Assembly (NCBI GenBank): GCA_003133325.1
Contig: PKXA01000028.1
Coordinates: 1-64,000, forward strand
From: Acidimicrobiaceae bacterium
Lineage (GTDB): Bacteria > Actinomycetota > Acidimicrobiia > Acidimicrobiales > RAAP-2
Reading direction: 5' to 3'
Length of the DNA stretch: 64,000 bases
Every line of letters begins with the position of its first letter. Position 1 is the stretch's first letter. Both the position numbers and the translations under genes were made by a program. Shown in pieces: positions 1 through 9,480 of the stretch. The notes under the pieces are model-generated. The model was given only the letters and a program-made list of their open reading frames with translations. It searched no databases and was not told the origin of the DNA.

Positions 1-562
1 CGTCAAAGCGGAGGAAGCCCAGAAACGATAATCCTCGGTAAGGAGAACGGGAACAGACCGCTTACTTTGCGATTCGCGAAAAGGGTGTCCACTTCACTCA
101 GGTAGCGCCACGCCGGGCCCGACTGGTTGTAGCTACCGCTCCATCCAGCCTGTGGGGTGCACGTACCCGAACACAGGCTTGACCAGGCCCAATGTCTGCG
201 GCAAGCCTCTATGGTCGTGGCCCTCTCGTGGCCCTCTCGTTCATCTTCCGTCTCCTCCGGCGACCTCTGCCCGCATCTCAGGGCGGCACCGGTTCCCGTT
301 CTGTGAGCAGTCAAGCATTTCGTCCCGCGCGTTCTGGAGGGCAAAAACGCGCAGCTGCGGCGGTGTCGCCTGAATTCCACCAGATCATCTGGCCGCGGCA
401 ACGCCGGTGGGAGCCGCTTCGCTCAACCCGTGCTCTCCTCCCGTCTACCGTGAACCGTCCGCATAGGATGAACGCCAGATTCGGCCCTATTTTGATGGCC
501 TGGCGGAGGGCTGCGCGATCTGTAAGAGCAATTCGCGCGACCGATCAAGTAAAGATGGCGGG
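1..562. other. No supported gene; left edge of window
   Basis: I see no convincing coding region here. Open frames on both strands have no recognisable family character and overlap each other, as expected in GC-rich DNA. The only structure noted is the near-palindromic 13-mer GCGATTCGCGAAA at 69-81, which recurs just ahead of the IS66-type transposase at 3060-3072. Confidence 0.5.
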
Positions 563-2299
563 ATGGGAGTCGGCAGCGAGCGCTTCACACGTGCCCCCGC
601 TCCGTCGCTCTTGTCCAAACGAGAGCGATTCCATCTCGCCTACCGCTTGGCCAGCCGCTCGTTTCAACTCCTGGTCGCCCGATCCAGTCGAACACCGCAA
701 CGACACATGGCAGCGGCTGCAGCTTTTGCTGTCGGCGACATCGTGAGCGCCGTTGCACTGCGGAGGTCTGGCCGGTTTGCTCTGGGGCCGCGCCTCGCAG
801 TCGATGCAGCCTCCGCCGCGCTCTGGAGCCAAGGCGACACTGGCTTGGAGCTCGCCACCATGCCCGGAGTCCCTCTTGCCATCGAAGCAGGGCTGCGGAT
901 CGGAGCAGCCGGGTTGATCGTCCCCGTGGTCAATGCCACCGTCACCGGTTGCGCTCGACGGTTGAAGGGCCGACCCGTATCAAATGGATCTTTTCGCTAC
1001 CAGGCGATGGCCGTGGCCCTCGGTGCTGGCATTGCATCGTATGAAGCGAACCGTCGGCGGGTGGCGTTGGCCCGTCACCAGCAAGAGCTTGAAGCCCGCA
1101 TCGGCGTAGCGCACCTGGCAGGGCAGAACGAGGTCGCCACAGGCGCCGACACCGTGGTGGACCTGCTCAGCCGGACTACACCCCTTCTGTCCTCGCCGGT
1201 CGGTTCGATCACGGTGGGAAGGATGCTCGCCGACTGGCGACAGTCGCTCGCAGCGTCAACCGCGGAACATGCCACCTACCTCGGCATTGCCCTGGCCAGA
1301 TGGCAACGAAGGCACAACGAGTCTCAGCACGACCTTTCAGCCGACGTCACGTTCGAGATCAGAGAGGGCCACGGGACCATTTTGTTGTCCGGCGATCAGT
1401 CCCGATGGCTCGAGGTCGCGCTCGACGAACTGGCCTTGCGGGGCACTGTGAAAGTGGCAGCTGTAGACGTCGTCGAGGCCCGACAGCCCAATCAACCCCG
1501 CCGTCTGGGGGTTGGCGACCGCACCCTCGACATCCCACCTGACTGGCGCCCGGGCCTTGTACCGTTCGACGTCGGGCCATTGGGCTTTCTGGCTTCGTCC
1601 ATGTGGTTCGCCGACACCCTCCTCCCCGGCGAGATTGAACCACGGGTGTGGGCCGTGGCACCGGCCGCGGCTGTCGGCCCACTCCTGGCGATCTGGGCTC
1701 ACCGACAAGTTGCACGACAGGGCGAGGCAGCACATGCCCGAGTTCTGTTCGCTGCGCTTGGACATTGCCTTGTCCATGCCGCCGCGTCAACAGGCACCAT
1801 GCGGAACACCAGGAACCCCGAAGGAATCCAGCGTTTCCCGTTCCTTGGTGGCATCAACATGGTCGCCATGATGATGCCGTTGTACTGGGACGACCTCGAC
1901 GGCACTGAACAAGTACTGGCCGTCGCCGGAATCGGCACCATCTTGGCCGTGGGGCTGCTCCTCCACCCGGAACGAATCCAATGGAGCCACTTCATAGCGG
2001 AGCTACTGTGGCCCGCGGCCGCGTTCTATTCGATGGCGACCATGCGTTCACAGCTCGAATCCGAGACCAAGCGGCTCAGTGCCGAACTCGAGGAAGACGA
2101 CAAGTCAATAGTGGCCAACGCCTTCGCCGAGGGACGCTCCTATGTCCTGGGACTCGTCTCCGAGACCCGTTATGCAGCACGTCGAGAGTTCGCAGCCGTC
2201 GGGGCGCAACTCGACGAGCGCATCAGTGCTGAAGCGGCACGGCGCCTCGACGAAGTCGACAAACGGTTGGAGGAGTTGTCATGCGCAAACGAGTCGTAG
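563..2299 (+). CDS. Membrane sensor-like protein, family unrecognised
   Basis: A 578-residue protein I cannot assign to a family. Hydrophobic segments lie near residues 48-66, 105-128, 147-160, 364-380, 430-441, 449-467 and 476-491. The tail (about 493-578) is charged, helical and coiled-coil-like. A helix at 184-202 (HLAGQNEVATGAD...) resembles a dimerisation segment, but I find no N, G1 or G2 boxes of a HATPase domain, so it is not a standard histidine kinase. Its last 19 bases overlap the start of a response-regulator gene, so the two are probably translationally coupled and work together. The role as a sensor or partner is inferred only from that coupling. The ATG at 563 is the first in the frame; an internal start near residue 17 or 49 is possible. 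Confidence 0.6.
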   Translation: MGVGSERFTRAPAPSLLSKRERFHLAYRLASRSFQLLVARSSRTPQRHMAAAAAFAVGDIVSAVALRRSGRFALGPRLAVDAASAALWSQGDTGLELATMPGVPLAIEAGLRIGAAGLIVPVVNATVTGCARRLKGRPVSNGSFRYQAMAVALGAGIASYEANRRRVALARHQQELEARIGVAHLAGQNEVATGADTVVDLLSRTTPLLSSPVGSITVGRMLADWRQSLAASTAEHATYLGIALARWQRRHNESQHDLSADVTFEIREGHGTILLSGDQSRWLEVALDELALRGTVKVAAVDVVEARQPNQPRRLGVGDRTLDIPPDWRPGLVPFDVGPLGFLASSMWFADTLLPGEIEPRVWAVAPAAAVGPLLAIWAHRQVARQGEAAHARVLFAALGHCLVHAAASTGTMRNTRNPEGIQRFPFLGGINMVAMMMPLYWDDLDGTEQVLAVAGIGTILAVGLLLHPERIQWSHFIAELLWPAAAFYSMATMRSQLESETKRLSAELEEDDKSIVANAFAEGRSYVLGLVSETRYAARREFAAVGAQLDERISAEAARRLDEVDKRLEELSCANES

Positions 2300-3024
2300 T
2301 CGTCGATGACGACGCCATAAGCCGGAGGGGACTCACCGAGCTCCTCGCTGACCGCCCTGAGCTCGAGGTGGCCGGTTCCCTCGTCCACGATGAAGCACTC
2401 GAGTGGGACTCCGAGTGGGACACCGTGGACATCGCTATCGTCGACGCCGCCGACAGTCGGCGCCACGACGACCACTTTCCCGGCGTGGGCGTTGTCGACC
2501 ACATCCGCCGGCGGCGAAGTCGTGAGCAGACGATGGTGATTGTGCTGACGGGTCACTTCTTCGACGACGCGGTCCGCCGGAGGATGCGAGAGGCCCAAGC
2601 CGACTTCTTCTATCATCGGAGCGAGCTCCAGGAATCAGCAGATCTGTATGAGGCGATTCTGCATCCGGAGCAGGCACGATCCGGCGTACCCGAGGGGACG
2701 GACCCCGAGGCCCGGTTCCGACTGGGGGTCGTGTCGGGCACTCACGTCAACGACGCCATTCGCTTCTCACGCTCGACTGGTCTCGAAGCCAAGCTCATTG
2801 GTCGGCAGGGAGATCGAAGCAGGTCGTGGTCACGATTGCGGACCTCGTTCAACGACGTGGCACACCTCAACCCGGTCAATGCCGACGGCACTCCCCCCGA
2901 GCGGATTCAACACGACCCGTCACTGACCCAGGTCGAGCGGTTCCTCAACTGGGCGACTCGGGTGAAGGGTAACCATTCAGGTGCTCGACCGTCCCCCTCC
3001 AGTGGTGCTGCCGAACGGCTGTAG
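2281..3024 (+). CDS. Atypical response regulator
   Basis: A 247-residue protein with an N-terminal receiver domain (about 3-125). The acidic pair D9/D10 follows a VVVV beta-strand, the likely phosphoacceptor is D55 (in IAIVDAAD) and the switch threonine is T90. The conserved lysine expected around position 112 is replaced (FFYHRSEL), which is unusual and could alter phosphorylation chemistry. The C-terminal half (about 130-247) contains no LuxR- or OmpR-type helix-turn-helix that I can recognise; its end reads as a small helical domain with a basic tail. The ATG lies inside the preceding membrane-protein gene, indicating a two-gene unit. Output mode is unknown. Confidence 0.7.
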   Translation: MRKRVVVVDDDAISRRGLTELLADRPELEVAGSLVHDEALEWDSEWDTVDIAIVDAADSRRHDDHFPGVGVVDHIRRRRSREQTMVIVLTGHFFDDAVRRRMREAQADFFYHRSELQESADLYEAILHPEQARSGVPEGTDPEARFRLGVVSGTHVNDAIRFSRSTGLEAKLIGRQGDRSRSWSRLRTSFNDVAHLNPVNADGTPPERIQHDPSLTQVERFLNWATRVKGNHSGARPSPSSGAAERL

Positions 3025-4616
3025 GTGACTAGGACCGCCGCGTTCGGCCTGCTGACCTCGCGATTCGCGAAATTTCCGGGGAGTTGGTTGACTTTTCGGC
3101 ATGGCAACCGGTGCGGAGCGAGGCGATAGCGAGCTGATCGCCGAGAACGATGGACTGCGCATTGAGAATGGTCGGCTGGCCAGCGAGGTCGACCGGCTGG
3201 CCGGCGAGAACGCGGTGCTGCGGTCAGATGTCGACTCCTTCGCCCGCAAGATCGCGTCTTTGGAGAAGCGGCTGGGGGAAGAACTCGGAGAACTCCTCGC
3301 TTCCGCCGCCGTCGGATCTCTTCGGACGGAAGAAGGACAAGCCCGAGAATGCCAATCGTGCCGAACGGCGAGCCATGGGGCGCAAGCCCGGCAAGCAGCC
3401 TGGCGCCGAAGGCAACCATCTGGCGCACGTCGAAGATCCCGACGAGATACGAGTCCACACACCACCCGCCTGTGATGGTTGCGGCGCGGACCTGGCCAAT
3501 GTTCGCGTCGAGGACACCGAAGTGCGACAAGTCACCGAGATCCCGGTGCCGATGACCACCACCACCGAGCACCGAGCCGAGTCCAAGCGGTGTGCGTGCG
3601 GGACGGTGACAAAGGCAGCCTTCCCCAAAGGGGCTCGGGGACACGCCAGCTATGGGCCGAGGATCCGGGCGGCGTCCCTCTACCTGATGAGCCGCCAGCA
3701 CCTGCCCTTCGAACGGACGAAAGAGGCGATGGCCGACCTGCGCGGCGTCTCGGCGTCCACCGGGTTCCTCGACTCGGTGTACTCGCAAGGAGCCGAAGGA
3801 CTCGTCGGGTTCCTCACCTCGGTCCTTGCTCAACTACGGGATGCTGACGTCGTCCACATGGACGAAACCTCCGACCGCCTCGGCAAGGGCAAGGTCTGCT
3901 TCCACGTCGCCTGCACCGAACTACTGACTCTGCTCCACGCCGATATCACCCGGGGCAAGGACGGTATCGACGGCACCGGGCTACTGCCGGACTTCACGGG
4001 GGTGGCTGTCCATGACCGGCTCGGGTGGTACTTCGACTACGAGCAGGCGACCCATGCGGCGTGTGGGACTCATCTCATACGTGACCTGGCCTCGGTCGGG
4101 GTCGGCTTCGACCAGACCGAGTGGACCACGGCAATGGAGGACTTGTTGTTGGAGATGAAGGAAGCGGCGGCAACCGCGGTCGCCGCGGGTAAGCAGAGGA
4201 TCCCGAAGAAGCACCTCGCCGACTATCTCTGCCGCTACGACATGATCGTCGAGGAGGCACTGGCGGCCAACCCGGCACCCGTTGGCCGGAAGCGGGACTC
4301 GATCGAAACCGAGGGCTACAACCTGGCGGTTGCCTTCCGGGACAGGAAAGATGCTATCTGTCGGTTCGCCACCGACCTGCGCGTCAGCTTCACCAATAAA
4401 TTGGCGGAGCGTGACCTTCGCATGGTGAAAATCCACAAGAAGGTGTCCGCTTCGTTCCTGGCGATCGAAGGGGCAGAGCGTCTGGGCACCGTGCGCTCCT
4501 ACATCGGAACGGCGATGAAGCACGAGCTCGATCCCCTCGACGTACTGGTCCGCCTGTTTCACGGAGAAGCCTGGATTCCTCAGCGGACCTGACCCGCTGT
4601 CCGCGATACTTGGCGG
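3025..4616. mobile_element. IS66-type insertion sequence (ends not resolved)
   Basis: The stretch around a tnpC-type transposase gene probably represents an IS66-family element. No tnpA or tnpB accessory genes are present, so it would be of the single-gene type. I could not find convincing terminal inverted repeats or a target duplication, so the ends given are only the intergenic limits. A near-palindrome, GCGATTCGCGAAA, sits about 30 bases ahead of the transposase start. Confidence 0.45.
3101..4592 (+). pseudogene. tnpC: IS66-family transposase, broken by a +1 frameshift
   Basis: The protein begins in one frame at 3101 with a leucine-zipper-like coiled coil (IAENDGLRIENGRLASEVDRL). It continues in the next frame with the conserved N-terminal block KNSENSSLPPPSDLFG, a CxxC...CxC zinc-ribbon-like segment and the DDE domain. 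The catalytic acids are visible in VVHMDETSD, VAVHDRLGWYF and LAERDLRMVK. Frames switch at a run of five G at 3274-3278; four G would restore RLGKNSENSS. The gene is therefore either inactivated or affected by a homopolymer error. Nothing suggests programmed frameshifting, which is not typical for IS66 TnpC. Total length (about 495 residues if corrected) fits the family. Confidence 0.85.
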
Positions 4617-4982
4617 ATGGAAACGGCAGCCCCCATGCCTTCGACATCGTGCTGGCCGCTCCGTGATACGACCGCACTCGTCGACGCGCTGGAATCCGGT
4701 CAGCTCGACGGCGACTTGACCCAACTGATCGACGTCATCAACGAGCGCACCTCGACCATCGCCCACAACAGGACCCAGGCCGCACTCGCCAAACTCAAAC
4801 TCAACGACCGCGTAAGAATCGGCAACCGAGCCAAACCGCAGTACGTCCGCGGGGAGACCGGGGCCATCCACGAGTTCAATGACGACTATGTTGTCGTGCT
4901 GCTCGACAGGGTGGTCGGCAAGTTCAAGTCACGCCACCTGCGATGCGCAGCCGAGATGGTCGAACCCGTTCAGGACACCTGA
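4617..4982 (+). CDS. Small conserved protein with SH3/KOW-like segment
   Basis: A 121-residue protein starting 24 bases after the transposase stop. Residues about 55-100 ([21 protein letters not shown]...DYVVVLLD) read like a small beta-barrel with the G-D-x-V-R pattern of SH3/KOW-type folds. The N-terminal half is acidic and helical. There is no signal peptide and there are no catalytic motifs. It may be a cargo or neighbour of the insertion sequence, or an independent gene. Function unknown. Confidence 0.5.
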   Translation: METAAPMPSTSCWPLRDTTALVDALESGQLDGDLTQLIDVINERTSTIAHNRTQAALAKLKLNDRVRIGNRAKPQYVRGETGAIHEFNDDYVVVLLDRVVGKFKSRHLRCAAEMVEPVQDT

Positions 4983-5093
4983 ATGGTTACACCGGTACCG
5001 AGGTCGCTAACCCCAGCGTCGGCCAAGAGCGGGAGGAACCGGTGATGGTGCTCTCGGTCCAGAGCATTCCGAAACGGGGGACGGGCGGGGTCC

Positions 5094-5115
5094 TCGACCA
5101 TCCGAGGATGGTCGA
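5094..5115. repeat. Perfect 22-base palindrome
   Basis: Arms TCGACCATCC and GGATGGTCGA separated by GA. It lies in the gap between the SH3-like gene and the secreted repeat protein, about 190 bases ahead of the latter. No T-tract follows on either strand, so an operator or recombination-type site is as likely as a terminator. Confidence 0.5.
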
Positions 5116-5302
5116 TTCGGATGTGACGGTCTCGCGTGCGACTCAGACGGCAAGGACCCCAACAGACGACACCCCGTCAGCGAGCGCGACCGACCGCGCC
5201 TGGGCGAGTCCGTCCAACTCGATCGAGGCGCTTTGTGGAGCACCCTCGATGTGGACTTGGGGAGGCGGGCGATTGCGGGGCATTGTGCATAGAGTCCAAT
5301 GC

Positions 5303-6715
5303 ATGAGACATGCGGGTTGTGATGGGCAGCTGGACGCAGGGTGGATACGGCGGACGGCAGCAGCGGCGGCCATGTCGGTGCTCATCGTGGGGGTCCTGAT
5401 AGGAACGGGCGTGGCATCCGGTGCCGCCCCCCGCCAGGCGATCAGCACTTCCCAGGTCAAGCCGGCGAACCTCACGACCCTTGAGACCCTCGGCATCTAC
5501 CCGTCGACGCCGGTGCAGTCATTCCCGACCGAGAGCGCCACCTACAGCCCAGCAGACAACAACACCTTCCGCGTGGTCTGGGGCGGTGGTTCGCTGGAGC
5601 TCAGCGGTGAGGGGCCGATTGCCATCGGGCAGACCTACTCGACCGAGGAGACCGGCCCCGGAGGCGCCCTCATCCCATCCAGTCGTCCCGACTCCACGTC
5701 GCGGTCGTCGACGGTCGGGGTCTCCATCACGGGGCCGGACAGCTGCGGGGGACCGGGGGCCTTTGCCACTGTGACCTTCGACCAGTTCGAGACAGGCACA
5801 TCTGGCCAGGTGACCGAGGCTGCGCTCCAGTTCGTGTGTGACGCGGTCTCTGGCGGTTTCTCCGTGTATGGGACTTCCGCCTTCAATGTCACTCCTACCA
5901 CTCCGGGACAGGGCTACTACCTCTTCGAACTTGGCGGCGCGGCCACCGGGTTCGGCAATGACAACTATCTCGACTATGTCGATGACCTGGGCTTCCCGAC
6001 GGCGGGGGACTCGGTCGGCATGGCTATCACGAACTCCGGTGGCGGATACTGGATGGCCACGAGTGGTGGCGGTGTCTTCGCCTACGGTGACGCCGGCTTC
6101 TACGGCTCGCTCGGTGGCGGCCCGCTCAATTTCACCGTCGTGGGCATGGCGGCCACCCCGGATGACAACGGATACTGGCTGGTCGCTGCGGATGGCGGTG
6201 TTTTCGCCTACGGTGACGCCGGCTTCTTTGGCTCGACGGGCAGCATCCATCTCAACCAACCCATCGTGGGCATGGCTGCCACCCCGGACGGCAGGGGCTA
6301 TTGGTTGGTGGCCTCCGACGGCGGGGTCTTCGCCTTCGGAGACGCTGGGTTCGACGGCTCGGCGGGCAACATCCACTTGAACAAGCCCATCGTGGGCATG
6401 GCTGCCACCCCGGACGGCAGGGGCTATTGGCTGGTGGCCTCCGACGGTGGCATCTTCTCCTACGGTGACGCCGGCTTCTTTGGCTCGACGGGCAGCATCC
6501 ATCTCAACCAACCCATCGTGGGCATCGCTACCACCCCTGATGGCAAGGGCTACTGGCTGGTGGCCTCCGACGGCGGGGTCTTCGCTCTTGGCGACGCACC
6601 CTTCGACGGGAGCCTCGCCGACCTCGGTGGCAAGGCCGTGTTCGACAGCGCGGGAGTGTCCATTGCGGTGTCGAGCAACTACGGTCCCATCAATGTGGCC
6701 GGGATCGCCCGGTAG
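5303..6715 (+). CDS. Secreted protein with five [14 protein letters not shown] repeats
   Basis: A 470-residue exported protein. The chosen ATG gives a signal sequence: a basic start, then a hydrophobic core [18 protein letters not shown], ending near residue 46. An open frame extends 120 codons upstream but has no protein-like character. After a non-repetitive Thr/Ser/Gly-rich domain (about 47-235), residues 238-445 hold five 42-residue repeats of the type [30 protein letters not shown]. Such repeats are common in secreted proteins of Acidimicrobiia and other actinobacteria and are usually read as beta-propeller or beta-sandwich surface modules. No enzyme motif is visible. Role: probably cell-surface or extracellular binding (inference). 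Confidence 0.8.
   Translation: MRHAGCDGQLDAGWIRRTAAAAAMSVLIVGVLIGTGVASGAAPRQAISTSQVKPANLTTLETLGIYPSTPVQSFPTESATYSPADNNTFRVVWGGGSLELSGEGPIAIGQTYSTEETGPGGALIPSSRPDSTSRSSTVGVSITGPDSCGGPGAFATVTFDQFETGTSGQVTEAALQFVCDAVSGGFSVYGTSAFNVTPTTPGQGYYLFELGGAATGFGNDNYLDYVDDLGFPTAGDSVGMAITNSGGGYWMATSGGGVFAYGDAGFYGSLGGGPLNFTVVGMAATPDDNGYWLVAADGGVFAYGDAGFFGSTGSIHLNQPIVGMAATPDGRGYWLVASDGGVFAFGDAGFDGSAGNIHLNKPIVGMAATPDGRGYWLVASDGGIFSYGDAGFFGSTGSIHLNQPIVGIATTPDGKGYWLVASDGGVFALGDAPFDGSLADLGGKAVFDSAGVSIAVSSNYGPINVAGIAR
6016..6640 (+). repeat. 126-base tandem coding repeats
   Basis: Five copies of a 126-base unit inside the secreted protein. Copies are nearly identical in places: the stretch 6209-6273 reappears at 6461-6525 (two units away) and 6259-6303 at 6385-6429 (one unit away, one base different). 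This indicates recent duplication or gene conversion. Confidence 0.85.
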
Positions 6716-7074
6716 GTTCCCGTCCGTTTCGAAGGCGATGGAGCTTCCCGAGAAAAGCCTCGCTGGTGATTCCACGGGATTCGTCGGTGGCGTTACCTGG
6801 AATTCTTGGGGTAGCTCCAGCGCCACCGCCACCAGCGCTGGCAACTACGTGTGCCAGGCCGTTGAACGGTACTTTCCCCAGCACGGTCAGACCATCGATC
6901 CCACTGCCTCCATAGACATCTGCACGGGCAACTACGAACCCCCTTCCGCCTGACAGAAGGATTCTTCTCGCGGGCATGTCCCACTGGATGAACGAAACGC
7001 TGAATGGTCTCGACGTTTTGGGGCACGCAAGAAGGGCGTCCCCGAATCGTGGTCCCAACGTTGACTCCCGAACA
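6716..7074. other. No supported gene
   Basis: This 360-base stretch follows the repeat-protein stop and precedes the end of a decayed transposase. Open frames here have no family character. It may be sequence left behind by the mobile element. Confidence 0.4.
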
Positions 7075-8100
7075 TCCCGCAGGTTCCGAGAAACCCGTCC
7101 GAGCAGCCCACGCCACGAGCCGGTACTCGTGAACGAAACCGCCGAGCTTGTCGCGCCGTCGCAACCGGACTGGTTCCGGATCGCCGATACGCAACGGCTT
7201 CTCTGCTGGTGGGCGAGCGGGGCCTGCCGACCAAGCGAGCGGCGAAGGGCGATGTTCGTTGTGGGGGCCGATGAATTCGCTGAGGAGCGTATCGAGCTGG
7301 GCGCGATGGAAGACCAGCAAGCGATCGGGACACTCCCGGCGGATGGTCCCGTCGAACCGCTCGGGTGACACCCATTCGCCCGGGGGATCGAATGGATGTG
7401 GCGATGACCCGGGTGCCTTCAGTGGCAAACACCTCGTCGAAACCGGCGGTGAACTTGGCATCTCGGTCCCGGATCAGGAACTTGGTCGGGCGACCCTGCT
7501 CGGCCAGGTCGAAGTTCAGATTGCGAGCCCGCTGGGTGACCCACTCCCACCGGATTGGTGGTGATGCCGCTCACATGGACCCGCCGGGTGTCGAGCCCGT
7601 TGAAGAAGGGCACAGGGAGGCGGCGATGCAGCACCATGTCGACGTGGAAAAAGTCACCGGCCAGCATCGTCGCCGCCTGGGTACCCACCAACTCCGACCA
7701 GGTTGGTCCGCTCCGTTTCGGCGATGGCTCGACGCCGTGACGGCGCAAGATCGCCCACATGCTGGAAGGGGCAAGGCCCACGCCCAGCGTGGCCGGCTCG
7801 CCATGGTTCTCCCGATAGCCCAAGGTCGGATCCTCCCTGGCCAACCGCATCACCAACTGGACCGTTCCCGCCGGAAGAGCCGGCCGGCCCGTCCGCCTGT
7901 TCTGACGACACGCCCACGGGCGGACCAGGTCTCGATGCTGGCGGAGCATCGTCTCGGGCTACACGAGGAACCGATCCCGGCGGACCTTGGACATCAGCCG
8001 ACTCAACCCAGCCAGGGTCCGCCCGGCCGGTCCGGCGGAACCGGAACAGCTGGAGCACGCACACGAAGGCAGATAGAGGAAAGACAATGCCATGGCCCGC
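7075..8100 (-). pseudogene. Decayed integrase-core (rve) transposase
   Basis: Pieces of one transposase of the IS481/IS3-like integrase type are readable on the minus strand in at least three frames. The N-terminal piece (PLSAFVCVLQLF, LAGLSRL..KVRRDRFLV) spans about 8100-7960. The middle piece (RRTGRPALPAGTVQLVMRLA, RRHGVEPSPKRSGPTWSE, DFFHVDMVLHRRL) spans about 7949-7562. A shifted piece includes VFATEGTRVIATSIRSP. The C-terminal piece (ERFDGTIRRECPDRLLVFHR, EFIGPHNEHRPSPL) spans about 7380-7200 and ends with KLGGFVHEYRLVA near 7100. The retained residues include the first catalytic Asp (FFHVD). Multiple frame changes and an internal N-terminal deletion show it is dead. Two further fragments of the same family lie at 10.5 and 30.4 kb. 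Confidence 0.8.
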
Positions 8101-8214
8101 CTGCTCCAGCGGCTGCCGTCTGTGAAAGTCCTGATGAAGGGGTTGGATACGGTTCTCGGCACCTACGGGCACGGATGGTCTGCCCAGATCCTCAATCAAA
8201 CCCGGTGCGATTCA

Positions 8215-8895
8215 CTACCCGCCGTACGTATGGAGAGCGGCAACCCAGTTGTTTGCGATGGCCTGCTGTGCCGCCGCCAGAGTGATCTGTCCCGAGCAGA
8301 CGGACCTGTTCAACCTGCTCTCGAGTTGATCCTTCGTGTTGGCGAACGAAGTGGCGTTCGGGTTGTCGGGAGGTTCAACCCACAGATTGGCTGGGTCGTT
8401 CGGGTCGCCACCCAGTTCGAGGGGGATCAGGTGGTCGTATTCGGCGACGTGCAACGACCCCGCGTAGCCGTAGGCGGCAGCCGAGGCATCCTTCTCAGGT
8501 TCGGTGACATCCTCCGGCGGGCGGATGGTCGAGGTGAACCCGGTGGAACAGATCGTGGAGTCGATGTCGACCTGGGTGACCTGCGGATTGATGGCGCCCG
8601 GCGTGCAGTTGGGGTCGGGAAGCGGGTAGGACCCGACGTAGGTGTAGTGGCACGACCCGGGAGCGGGCTGCGGCTGGACGTTGTAGGTCGCCTGCGGCCC
8701 GGGGCCGATCTGGATGCCGGTGGTCGGAGGAGGCGGAGCGGGAGGCTGGGTCGTGGTCGTGGTCACGTGAGTGACCGGCTCGGAAGAATTGGTGCTGACC
8801 GCCGATGACCCGTTCGAGACGTGTTGCGTGCAGCCGGCACCCACGATGAGCGCAGCGGCGGCGAGGGTGAGAGAGATCGCGGCAGGTCGCTTCAT
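8215..8895 (-). CDS. Lipoprotein with HNH-nuclease-like motif
   Basis: A 226-residue predicted lipoprotein. The ATG at 8895 gives a short basic start, a hydrophobic core and a lipobox ending in Cys22 (LIVGAGC). A Thr/Pro-rich linker follows (about 40-65). The C-terminal half contains EYDHLIPLELGGDPNDPANL followed by WVEP. That is the D-H-x-I-P-x-x-L-G-G...N-L-W pattern of HNH endonucleases, here with the histidine-containing beta-beta-alpha core and the Asn-Leu-Trp helix. Cysteines before the motif may form disulfides. It would act outside the cell, perhaps as an anchored nuclease; I know of uncharacterised secreted homologues with this motif, so the function stays a prediction. An upstream 42-codon extension of the frame lacks signal-peptide character. 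Confidence 0.75.
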   Translation of the reverse strand: MKRPAAISLTLAAAALIVGAGCTQHVSNGSSAVSTNSSEPVTHVTTTTTQPPAPPPPTTGIQIGPGPQATYNVQPQPAPGSCHYTYVGSYPLPDPNCTPGAINPQVTQVDIDSTICSTGFTSTIRPPEDVTEPEKDASAAAYGYAGSLHVAEYDHLIPLELGGDPNDPANLWVEPPDNPNATSFANTKDQLESRLNRSVCSGQITLAAAQQAIANNWVAALHTYGG

Positions 8896-9093
8896 GGTGG
8901 CCACCTTGGCACAGGGGTGTTTCACGCAGTCCGGGCACCGCGAGTGGCCATGTCGAACAACGCCGCCAGCCCCGAGGCATAGCCATCGAAGCGAGCTGGG
9001 AGTGGCCAGCCGCCAGCGCACATCGACGACAGTATCCTTCGATGCCGGGAGCGGGACGCCAGGATCGTTTACTGCTCCCCAGCCTCCTGTGCG

Positions 9094-9480
9094 CTACGCG
9101 TCACCGGACAGCATCTTTGTGATCTGGGCCATGTCGAAGTAGTCACGCCAGGCGCTGATTTTGCCGTCACGAACCTCGAACGTGCCCATGACGAGAAGTG
9201 GTGCCACAACCTGTCCGACGGTGAACGTGTCGACCCGCTCGGTGAGTACCACGTTGCCGCGCACGGCCAGGCGGACGGTTTCGATCACCATGCTCTCGCA
9301 CATGGCGAAGAAGCCGTCGATGAAGGCGATGGTGGCGTCGATACCGACAGCGGGGTCCATGGGGATGTTGTGGTACACGACATCGTCGGTAAAGAACGGG
9401 CGCAGAGCCTCGGCGTCGTGTTTCGCGAATGCTCCACACAGGTCGCGCACAACTCGTTCGGCATCCTCTGCAGTTCCCAT
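9094..9480 (-). CDS. Limonene-1,2-epoxide hydrolase-like protein
   Basis: A 128-residue SnoaL-fold protein that looks like a complete member of the limonene-1,2-epoxide hydrolase family. The family's catalytic set can be placed: Y36 and N38 (VYHNIP), R82 and D84 (TERVDTF), and D113 (WRDYFD). The spacing Y-x-N, then 44 residues to R-x-D, matches the Rhodococcus enzyme; the last Asp is offset by about two residues. It would hydrolyse a small epoxide to a diol in the cytoplasm; the substrate is unknown. It stands alone between debris regions. A good AGGAGG-like ribosome site precedes the ATG. Confidence 0.85.
   Translation of the reverse strand: MGTAEDAERVVRDLCGAFAKHDAEALRPFFTDDVVYHNIPMDPAVGIDATIAFIDGFFAMCESMVIETVRLAVRGNVVLTERVDTFTVGQVVAPLLVMGTFEVRDGKISAWRDYFDMAQITKMLSGDA

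Noticed and set aside
5519..6844. 441-codon minus-strand repetitive frame
   Set aside because: It mirrors the 126-base repeats of the secreted protein on the opposite strand; no signal or fold logic.
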